DNA of 64,000 bases from positions 5,208,001 through 5,272,000 of the forward strand of contig CAWFHD010000003.1 of the NCBI GenBank assembly GCA_963815475.1, written 5' to 3'. Shown piece after piece: positions 56,995 to 64,000 of this stretch (within the stretch, counting starts at the first letter, position 1; the number at the start of each line of letters is the position of its first letter). The notes beneath the pieces were generated by a model. It made no database searches. It was not told where the DNA came from and saw only the letters and a list, made by a program, of their open reading frames with translations. The DNA comes from Sulfopaludibacter sp963815475. Its GTDB lineage: Bacteria > Acidobacteriota > Terriglobia > Bryobacterales > Bryobacteraceae. The translations under genes were made by a program, and so were the position numbers.

Positions 56995-57325
56995 CTAGAA
57001 CGCGATCCGCAGCACGCCCCGCAGCGTTCCATTGGTTCCGTGCCAATTGCTGAACGAGTAGACCGTGGCGGCGGGAAACTTGCCGAAGTTCTGCGGGCTG
57101 GTCAGATTCATCGTATTGTTGGCAGTATATAGCTAAACAAACTGCGGGAAAAGACTGTTGGCATCGATGCGCGCGGTGAGCCCGTTTTTCTGCAACAGTT
57201 AACGTGCCAACGTTCGGGAAAGGCAGGCAATAATTGCCATGCCGGTTGGTCGCACTGTTGCCGACCGGAGTAGCGGTGCGGACGTCCTGTGAATAGACAA
57301 GAGTCGTCATCGCAAAGGCGGCGAA
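56995..57325 (-). pseudogene. collapsed remnant of a TonB-dependent receptor
   Basis: No long frame covers this, but translation shows both ends of an Oar-type receptor in sequence. There is a signal-peptide-like SLFAAFAMTTLVYSQD, then a carboxypeptidase-regulatory fragment (DVRTATPVGNSATNRHGNYC, then LPFPNVGTLTV). After a short degenerate stretch with a stop, the extreme C-terminus follows (MNLTSPQNFGKFPAATVYSF, then GTLRGVLRIAF and TAG at 56995-56997). Some 1000 codons of plug and barrel are missing. It directly precedes the DUF1549/DUF1553 gene, the position usually held by a receptor in this type of cluster. Confidence 0.65.
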
Positions 57326-57612
57326 GAGAGAAGGCTACGCGGCGCATACAAGCCCTCCGCAGAATGACATCCCCGGGACCGACGTGGCGAAGAGTGTATC
57401 ATGGGTGGCCTGTCAGTAGCCAACCGGATCGGACCTCGATCAATGATCTACGCACTTCGGGGTTGAGACGCGACACGCCGTTACAAGGGCCATCTAACAA
57501 TGTTATGACTAGCACCCACATCGTTGATTCGGTGCGCGGATGGGGTTTTGGCTACGGACAGCAGGCCCGTCGCGATCCAAACCGATTGGGTAATGCACTG
57601 GAGCCCAGGATT

Positions 57613-59187
57613 CTAGCGTCGCACCGGGGCTTGGAGCGGAGTTTTGACCAGGTTGGTGGGGCTCCGCTCGGATTTCAAATAGGCGTATGGATCATGCTTC
57701 AGACCGCCTGCCGGCAGACAGCCCCATAGCGGCCCCAGATCTCTGCGTGCAAGGTTCATATAGAAGTCTGGGAGTTCGCTGGATTCCTGCTCGAAATACG
57801 GCGGGAACTGCCGGTCAGTATCCAGCCGCGCGCGGATTTCTTTGTAGTAGTTAAGCCTGCCAAAGCCTTCCGTCGAAACTGCCCTCACGACGTTCAACCA
57901 CCGCGAGGTCATTTCCTGGGTTGCGCGAAAACGGCGAACAATAGCCCGCGCACTAAAAGAGTACCGTGTGAGATCGATCAGTTGATCGTAGAAAGACCTC
58001 CAATTATAATTCCGTGGCTTGACATTCATTGCCTGGTTGTTGTTCAGGAAATGAAACGGAAACGGTAGTACGCGCTGGGCCCGCTGGTAATCCAGGTTGA
58101 GCGCGGCCGCCCGGCCAAACGCCGTGAGCAGGGAGTATCCCGGAAACGCGCCTGGCGTCAGGTCCAGAAACCGCTTAGTAAGCTCGAAGGGCTCCTCACC
58201 CATATCGGAATCGAGTCCAAGAACGAAATTGGTTTGCACGTACGGAACGTAGCTCAGAATCAGGTTCACGTGTTCGGATACCTGGCGAACTTTGTCAATC
58301 CCCTGCAACGCGCCCGTCTTCGACTTGCCGCCTAAATCGAACCACGACTCGATACCAGGCAATAACGCTTTGAAGCCGTTGTGGCTAAGCCTCTTCAGGT
58401 GAGACTCCGAAAGCAGCGATAAGCTGCTCTCGGCGGCGAAGTCGATAGAGCCGGGAGGCACAGCCTCCTCTATCATGTCGAGATAGTCGTCGAACCTTAC
58501 CCCGAAATTGGGATCGTGCCATGCCACCAACGGCTTCTTGAACTGTTTTAACAAGAACCTTAGATCGTCTCGAATTGCCTCAAACTCCATCGGCTGATAC
58601 GGCACGGCCGCGTCGATACAGAAACTGCAAGTGTAGGGACATCCCAGGCTGCCGATTATCGGGACCATTTTCAGGAAGGGAGTCTTTCGGAGGGTCGGCT
58701 CAATGAATTGCCAACGCTCGCGTACACCCGGAAGCTCCAAGGGCTGGCGCCTCGCGGTGATGTGGACGCCCACTGGCCGGTGTTGCGAACAGTCCTGCAG
58801 CACGTCAAGCAACGTTCCTCGGTCGGTGAAGCCCAGCACATAGTCAAAGTACTGCAGCGCGTCCTCAGGGTAGCAGCGTGCATGGGGCCCACCGAGAACC
58901 GTAATCGCCCCCCTCTTCTGGAAGATGTTGCTGAGGGCATAAGCCGTGTGTGCCGCCTCGGTGAAGGCGCCGATAAAAAGCAGATCGAGAGTGGCGGGTA
59001 ACTCTTCGAGCAGGTTTTCGAAACCGGTGTAGCAAACGAACGTAACATCGTGTCCCATTTGCCGGCACCAAACGCCGACCACTTGAGGCATTATGCTGGC
59101 AAGATTGGCATTCATAACACGAGCGTACAGCGCTCGCGTGGGGCCCTTGGATACGATATCGATGACGCCAATGCGGAGTTTCTGCAT
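57613..59187 (-). CDS. B12-binding-domain radical SAM enzyme
   Basis: This is a 524-residue protein. The N-terminal ~165 residues form a cobalamin-binding-type Rossmann domain (GVIDIVSKGPTRALYARVMN, LLFIGAFTEAAHTAYALSNI, VLGGPHARCYPEDAL). The radical SAM core has the cluster motif C183-PYT-C187-SF-C190. Next come a GGE-like element and (WHDPNFGVRFDDYLDMIEEA), then a C-terminal ~120-residue extension rich in aromatic residues. Class B radical SAM enzymes of this type often methylate unactivated carbons or rearrange natural-product scaffolds. No biosynthetic partner (peptide precursor, methyltransferase, NRPS) is adjacent: neighbours are the DUF1549 gene and a glycosidase fusion. Base composition appears lower in GC than average for the window, hinting at transfer. 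Confidence 0.87.
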   Translation of the reverse strand: MQKLRIGVIDIVSKGPTRALYARVMNANLASIMPQVVGVWCRQMGHDVTFVCYTGFENLLEELPATLDLLFIGAFTEAAHTAYALSNIFQKRGAITVLGGPHARCYPEDALQYFDYVLGFTDRGTLLDVLQDCSQHRPVGVHITARRQPLELPGVRERWQFIEPTLRKTPFLKMVPIIGSLGCPYTCSFCIDAAVPYQPMEFEAIRDDLRFLLKQFKKPLVAWHDPNFGVRFDDYLDMIEEAVPPGSIDFAAESSLSLLSESHLKRLSHNGFKALLPGIESWFDLGGKSKTGALQGIDKVRQVSEHVNLILSYVPYVQTNFVLGLDSDMGEEPFELTKRFLDLTPGAFPGYSLLTAFGRAAALNLDYQRAQRVLPFPFHFLNNNQAMNVKPRNYNWRSFYDQLIDLTRYSFSARAIVRRFRATQEMTSRWLNVVRAVSTEGFGRLNYYKEIRARLDTDRQFPPYFEQESSELPDFYMNLARRDLGPLWGCLPAGGLKHDPYAYLKSERSPTNLVKTPLQAPVRR

Positions 59188-59753
59188 GTTCGACTCAGGA
59201 TTGGATTGCGGAGGTTTGTCGTTTGTGCGAGGGGGGTTGAATTCGCAGCAGGCGCTCCTAGTGTGTTTTCCACTTGATCATGTCATATTTTCGGCAGTCC
59301 TGGCTGAGCAGTATTGCTCACTTTTGTGATTTCAATCCCGGAGCAGAACCTTGAGCAGAGCATCAGTAAACGGTGTGCGACAAGGAGAATCCGAGGGGTA
59401 GGTGGTTACCGCCCACTCGGCAAGGCTTTCGATCGGATGAACCCTTCGGGACCAACACGCAGGAGGCGATCGATGCTTGGGGTCAATCCGCACATCGCGT
59501 TCAAGGGTAATTGCCAGACGATTCGAGGCCAGGAGCGGCAGCCAGCGAAGGAAACATCATGCGCGGCGCCTGAGGTCTCACGGAGCTTCGCGATTCGCAT
59601 CAAGTAAGCGGCGCTGTCATCCTGGAGACGGTCGCTACCCGCCCCGGAAATGGCGCACCTGAACGGCGCCCCCGCGAAGGAAGACCACGGTACATACGGA
59701 TTCGCGGCGCTCAACAGGCACGCCGGCGCCGGCAGAAGGAACACCTAAGCTTG
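59188..59753. other. 566-bp intergenic region
   Basis: Between the start of the radical SAM gene and the stop of the FGE fusion. The AT-rich part at 59270-59330 is a plausible promoter region for the radical SAM gene. Short frames on both strands (for example 59406-59744) show no recognisable motif. No repeat or RNA was recognised. Confidence 0.4.
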
Positions 59754-61931
59754 CTATTGAGCCTCCTTTGCACAACGAAAACCAATCGTGCCGGCGCGAT
59801 CCTTGGATGGGCCGATTAGAAGGTACTTGCCGTGTTCATTCAGTCTGTAAGCCGAGGGGAAATACCAGCGCGATCCAGACGGGCGGTAGTATCCGCCTCC
59901 GCGCAGCGTGGCGGCGCGCGTATGCTCATCCTCGAATTCTTCCGTCCATTGCCAGACATTTCCGGTCATATCCATCACGCCAAACGGACTCGCACCTTTG
60001 GGGAACGCGTCCACGGGCGTTGGTCCACGGAGATCGCGGCCATGCTCCTGACTGGGAGCGCATTCTTCGCACCAGGCGTTGCCCCAAGGGTATACGCGGC
60101 CATCCTGCCCCTGGGCGGCGTATTGCCATTCCCATTCGTGGGGCAGACGCTTGCCGGCCCAGCGAGCGTAGGCGCGGGCATCCTCCAGAGAAACCCAGGT
60201 GACGGGGCGATTGTCCCATCCGGTGGGGCATTGGCCGTCCTTCCAGTCTTTCAGGAAATTGTGATCGTCGGCGGGGTGATAGTTCGCTGCCTCGAGAAAG
60301 CCCGCAAATTGCCGGTTGGTCACCGGGTACTTGTCAATATAGAAAGACGGGATGGACAGCTTCAACACATGGTGGCGCCGAGGGGAATCTTCGCCGGGGT
60401 ACTGCACGTCCACGCCAATGTCGTCGCCACCCTCGATCTCGATGCCGTGCACTTCGAAGCGAAATTCCGTGGCGGCGGGGATCCGGACCATTCCCGTGGG
60501 CGCCTGAGATGCCGAGGCGGTAGGCTGGATCGGCACTATCTGTTGGGGCAGGAAATGCCAGACGTTCGGAAAAGAAGAGAGCGGTCGGGCAGTCAAAACC
60601 TGCATCTCATGAAGAAATGCGGTCAGCGCCGGGTCGGCAGGCTCCGGCTGCGCCAGCACCGCTCCATAACCCAGGGCTTCCATCGCAAAGGAGAGCACGA
60701 CGCCTCCGCTTTCCGTGGCCGGCTGTAGTTCCACGCCGTGCCACAGGTCGAAATAATGCATGCCCGACTGTGAGGAAAGGCGCAGTTGCGGACCTTCGAT
60801 GTTGTATACGGTGCGGTTCACGATGGTCCAAACGGTTCGGCCGTTCCACGGAAATCTGCTGGCAAAAACTCCGTATGGAATGGTGGGAGTATGCGGCTCC
60901 CACTCAGGACTGACCAGGTACTTTGCGAAGCGCCGCTCCACTTTTCCGACGCGCCTGATCGCTTCCGCATTACGTTCCGTGATGCCGTTCCAGATTCCCC
61001 AGATGTTCTCCCACGTTTCATAGCCCACGCCGTTGAAGAACGCGGCTTGCAGGTTGTCGGTTTTGTCTTTGTTCCAGCGGTCGCACACATTCACCATGTG
61101 ACGAGGTTCCAGCCACTTGGCGCGGCTGACCATGGGAATGAAGGGATATTTCCAATAGCCCCAAGTCATGCTGTCCCAATTCAGCATTTCGTCACTCTCG
61201 GGATAGCCTTCGGGCTCGAAGACCAGAGGATGGCCGATCGCGTCGCTGGCCGTGAGATAGGTTCGGGGTACGCCGCCGAAGGTGTCGCCATTTACGCCAT
61301 CGGCGCCGATCTCTTTCATGAGTCCGGCAAGCGTCTCCGGAAAGCCGCGCGACTCCGCCCGGGTTCCTCCGTCCCAAGGCATGTGAGGAAACAACACCCG
61401 GACTCCTCGCCCGTGAAACTCCGCCACCATCTGGCGCAGCCCCGCGAGGCCGCCGGGCATATCCCGCAGCAGGTCGAATTGATTTCGGTTGTCGATTCCT
61501 ATGTTGGGATAGACCGGCCAGAGAAGAATACTATCGATGCCGCCGTATCGCTTATCGAAGTCGGCGAGGAAACGGTCCACGGTGTAGCGCCGTGTGATGG
61601 GGTCGTAGAAGTAACGGTCCTCAACCATGGACTGCGGCTGCATGAAACTGGTCTGCGCCCACTGCAACTCGGGCCGATCATAGAGCTCGCCGCTCAAGCC
61701 AGCCCGGAGTCGGCGCTCCTCACGATACTGCTGGATCTCCTTGAGCCACTCCCCGGTATCGGCTTTGCTGGGCGGTCCTGGGAATTGCTCGCCTTGCGGA
61801 GCGTACCTGCTATCTTGTGCTGGCAGAAACGGCGCCGAGCACAAAGCGATTGCGGCGAGCGCCGAAAGCCATTGGACGCTGAGAGGGAACGGCCGAGAAC
61901 TACTGGCCCTCCAATATTGCGCATGGTTCAT
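59754..61931 (-). CDS. amylase-like (GH-type) domain fused to an FGE/SUMF1 C-terminal domain
   Basis: This is a 725-residue protein starting at ATG 61931 (MNHAQYWRASSSRPFP) or at 61949. After a signal region (LSALAAIALCSAPFLPAQD) comes a TIM-barrel-like glycosidase segment, about 80-460, with FLADFDKRYGGIDSILLWPV, VRVLFPHMPWDGGTRAESRG, IGADGVNGDTFGGVPRTYL and ENIWGIWNGITERNAEAIRR. A beta domain follows. From about 510 to the end is a formylglycine-generating-enzyme-type (SUMF1) domain: IDKYPVTNRQFAGFLEAAN, VTWVSLEDARAYARWAGKRL, PHEWEWQYAAQGQDGRVYPW, MDMTGNVWQWTEEF. The catalytic cysteines of true FGE are not seen in the RGGGYYRPSGSRWYFPSAYR region, so the domain may bind or modify differently. 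Confidence 0.8.
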   Translation of the reverse strand: MNHAQYWRASSSRPFPLSVQWLSALAAIALCSAPFLPAQDSRYAPQGEQFPGPPSKADTGEWLKEIQQYREERRLRAGLSGELYDRPELQWAQTSFMQPQSMVEDRYFYDPITRRYTVDRFLADFDKRYGGIDSILLWPVYPNIGIDNRNQFDLLRDMPGGLAGLRQMVAEFHGRGVRVLFPHMPWDGGTRAESRGFPETLAGLMKEIGADGVNGDTFGGVPRTYLTASDAIGHPLVFEPEGYPESDEMLNWDSMTWGYWKYPFIPMVSRAKWLEPRHMVNVCDRWNKDKTDNLQAAFFNGVGYETWENIWGIWNGITERNAEAIRRVGKVERRFAKYLVSPEWEPHTPTIPYGVFASRFPWNGRTVWTIVNRTVYNIEGPQLRLSSQSGMHYFDLWHGVELQPATESGGVVLSFAMEALGYGAVLAQPEPADPALTAFLHEMQVLTARPLSSFPNVWHFLPQQIVPIQPTASASQAPTGMVRIPAATEFRFEVHGIEIEGGDDIGVDVQYPGEDSPRRHHVLKLSIPSFYIDKYPVTNRQFAGFLEAANYHPADDHNFLKDWKDGQCPTGWDNRPVTWVSLEDARAYARWAGKRLPHEWEWQYAAQGQDGRVYPWGNAWCEECAPSQEHGRDLRGPTPVDAFPKGASPFGVMDMTGNVWQWTEEFEDEHTRAATLRGGGYYRPSGSRWYFPSAYRLNEHGKYLLIGPSKDRAGTIGFRCAKEAQ

Positions 61932-62307
61932 GATCCTCGTGAGTTCCAAAACCCCTCTATATTACTGGATGACTTGAATTGCGTGCGGCTTAAGAGGATT
62001 TGGACACCCGAAGATGACATGCGCATGCCAGCAAAGGTCAGCCGGATATCGAAAACTCTCGTCACATCTCACGGTCGAGTTTGCCGGGCGGCCAAAGGGC
62101 TACTGTCTGTGCGGATCGCCGCGCTTGTCAAAGACGAACCCGAGCCGTGGCGCCTATGGCGCTTTGAGGTTCAGCAGAAACTGGGCTTACTGATTGCCTT
62201 CTACGCTCTCGTCGTCTTGAAGGACCTCGGTCTCGACCCCGCCAGTAAGGCCTGTTGACCGCCGTGGCGGGCCGCGGAATATGCGCCCTGTGCGATAACA
62301 TGTCCCA
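61932..62307. other. 376-bp intergenic region with a possible small frame
   Basis: Between the FGE-fusion start and the M16 gene start. A plus-strand frame at 62019-62258 (ATG, MRMPAKVSRISKTLVTSHGR) ends in a hydrophobic segment (GLLIAFYALVVL). It has no good ribosome binding site and no recognised homology, so I do not call it a gene. The AT-rich spot near 61955-61975 could be the promoter of the fusion gene. Confidence 0.35.
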
Positions 62308-64000
62308 ATGCTCCGCCTCACTGCCCTCACCCTCGTTATCCCCCTCCTGGCCACCGCCCAAGGCGACTTCGCCGTCGATCGCGCCACCCTTCCCAACGGA
62401 CTCGACATCCTTCTCCACGTCGACCGAAAGGCGCCCACCGTCCACGTCAACCTCCGCATCCGCGCCGGCTCCAAGAACGAGAAACCCGGCCAGTATGGCC
62501 TCGCCCACCTGGTCGAGCACCTGTTCTACGAAGACCGCGACGGCAACCCTCTCTCCAACCAGCTCGAACGCCTCGGCGCAACCAACTTCTGCGGCGATCT
62601 TAACGACGATTTCACCGAATTCTGCGCCACCATCCCCTCCGGCCGTCTCGAAAGCATTTGTGGGCCCAGTCCAACCCCTTCGCTCTGTTTTTCCAGAACC
62701 TCACCCAGCACAATCTCGATAACCAGCGCGAAGTCGTCATCAATGAGCGCCGTCAAAGGCTCGAAAATGAGCCGTATCACCTCCTCGGTCCCATCATTGA
62801 GGAACAACTCTTTCCGCCGGGCCACCCCTACCATCACGAGTGTCGGTTCCGTTGAAGATCTCCGCGCCGTCACACTCGACCGTGTCCGAGCCTTCTTCGC
62901 TGAACATTACACTCCCGATCAAATCTCCATCGCCATTGCCGGTGATTTCGACCCGCGCAGGCCAAATCCTGGGTCGCGAAATATTTCGGCCCGTTACCCC
63001 CCGCCGACCTCCACATCGCTCCGGCCGTCTGCGCCGCGCAGCTCGCCGCTCCAAAATTAGTCGACTTCGCCGGCCGCTTCAATGACGAGCGCGTCAACTT
63101 CGCCTTTGTCGGCCCCGCCGCGGCCAGCCGTGATGCGGCGCGCTCGAATTCGCGGAAACCTGATCTGGACCGACGATTACGGCCCTCACCACCTCCAAAG
63201 GTCATAACCGAGAAGTTCTCCCAGGCCGCCGGCATCGATCAAATCCGCTTCAAGACGCTTCCATCTACTACTCGAACGTCACCGTGGTCCCCGGCGCCTC
63301 CATCGCCGCAATCGAAGAAAAAATCACCTCGGAGCTCGCCCGGTTCGCCCGTGAAGGTCCCACCGCCGCCGAAATGAACTCCATTCGCAATCGCCTCCGA
63401 CCCGATCGACTCGACGAGCTCGAAAGCCTCTCCTCACTGGCCTACACCATGCAGCAGGTGCACCATTTTTACGGCGGCATCGATCATGGCGCGACTGGAT
63501 AACCCGCTACGACTCCATCACGGCCGATGAAGTCCGCGCAGCCGTCAATCGCTGGCTCGTCGTCCCCAGCCATCTGACTATCGATGTAAAGCCGCAGAAC
63601 GCAGCCCACCCCCAAACTCCCCAGCCCGATCGCACCACTCCTCCGCCCTTCCAGCCTGAAAAAACCTATCGTCCGCCCGAAATCCAATCCGCGAAACTCG
63701 CGAATGGTCTCGAAATCCTGGTTCTGGAGCGCCACGACCTCCCCAAGGTCGCGGTCCGTCTTCAGTTCCGTATGGGACGCTCCAGGCCCTCCCGAAAAGC
63801 CTGCGGTCATGGTGCTGGCCGCCTTGCGGCGCGTGGGAGCACCACTCGCTCGCAGGACGATATTGCACGCGCATTCGACGAGCTTGCATCCGACGCCCAT
63901 GGCGAAGCCAACCTGAATGCGACCGACTTCTACTTCGACGTGCTCCGCAAGAATCTTGACCCCGTATTACGTCTCATGGGGGAGATGCTGCTGCACACGT
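62308..64000 (+). pseudogene. M16-family zinc peptidase with many frameshifts, 3' end beyond window
   Basis: ATG 62308 opens with a signal peptide (LTALTLVIPLLATAQG). The M16 active site is intact: HLVEH (inverted HxxEH zinc motif) within GQYGLAHLVEHLFYED. After that the protein must be read across all three frames. GRLES leads into LWAQSNPFALFFQNLTQ with a shift near 62655; HPYHH leads into VGSVEDLRAVTLDRV with a shift near 62835; AGDFDP leads into KSWVAKYFGPLPPA with a shift near 62960; several more shifts follow toward 63900. The second, inactive M16 half begins with TYRPPEIQSAKLANGLEILV near 63670. At least six breaks in 1.6 kb are recognisable. The gene is likely dead or in a poor-quality part of the sequence at the window edge. 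Confidence 0.8.

Noticed and set aside
60786..62258. Plus-strand frame of 490 codons opposite the FGE fusion
   Set aside because: Most of it is antisense to a well-supported gene. Only the last ~80 codons lie in free DNA and they lack a ribosome binding site or known motif.
1..64000. tRNA, rRNA or phage genes
   Set aside because: I looked in all gene gaps for cloverleaf-type T-loop sequences and conserved rRNA segments and for integrase or capsid motifs, and found none I could support. A dedicated covariance-model scan would be decisive.

Overview
The window looks like chromosomal DNA of a soil acidobacterium of the Candidatus Solibacter / Bryobacteraceae group. The evidence is family-level: a gene ending in the Solibacter-type C-terminal domain (TIGR03437-like), several 'acidobacterial duplicated orphan permeases' (ADOP, TIGR03434-like) paired with acidobacterial PadR regulators, an Oar-type TonB-dependent receptor with an N-terminal carboxypeptidase-regulatory domain, a DUF1549/DUF1553 plus DUF1501 pair, CRTAC1-like FG-GAP/UnbV proteins, and high GC. 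I saw no rRNA, tRNA, CRISPR array, insertion sequence or phage module.

Layout. 0-6.5 kb: the start of a serine beta-lactamase-like gene, a truncated esterase, an intact GH127-type beta-L-arabinofuranosidase, a secreted IPT/Ig protein and a tiny gene. 6.5-24 kb: an MacB/FtsX permease region with two PadR regulators. Two of its four permeases are intact (9781-12468 and 21214-23838) and two are broken. It also holds a frameshifted CPBP protease, a three-gene membrane-lipid-like operon (secreted protein, desaturase-Rossmann fusion, LtaS-like sulfatase), a ferritin-like protein and a small helical protein. 24-30 kb: a broken pentapeptide-repeat gene, a long nearly empty stretch and a hybrid propeller histidine kinase split by three frameshifts. 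30-41.7 kb: a membrane protein, a COG0523 GTPase overlapping a GH116 glycosidase, a divergent VPS10/BNR-repeat protein with a strong terminator, a rifamycin phosphotransferase-like enzyme and a DinB protein. 41.7-57 kb: an amidohydrolase, an unknown secreted protein, two overlapping FG-GAP/UnbV proteins, a TonB-dependent receptor, a TPR protein, DUF1501 and DUF1549/DUF1553 genes and, just upstream of these, the collapsed remnant of a second TonB receptor. 57-64 kb: a B12-binding radical SAM enzyme, a glycosidase-like/FGE-domain fusion and a heavily frameshifted M16 peptidase running off the right edge.

Functionally, much of the window encodes secreted or envelope proteins: polysaccharide and glycoside breakdown (GH127, GH116, esterase remnant, amylase-like fusion), outer-membrane uptake (TonB receptor), cell-surface beta-propellers, and export permeases under PadR control. 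The most unusual pieces are the desaturase fused to a SAM-binding-like Rossmann domain and coupled to an LtaS-like enzyme, a pair of near-identical 19-bp palindromes between divergent genes, an exact four-fold 14-residue repeat inserted in the VPS10-type protein, and gene remnants without ORFs of their own (a GNAT fragment and a TonB-receptor fragment).

Reading-frame damage is concentrated in a few genes (6.5-9 kb, 12.6 kb, 18.6-20.8 kb, 24.4 kb, 27.5-29 kb, 62.6-64 kb), while genes of 2.5-3.6 kb between them are intact. Single-base indels at short runs could be sequencing errors. The internal deletions in one permease and in the TonB remnant cannot be, so at least some decay is real.
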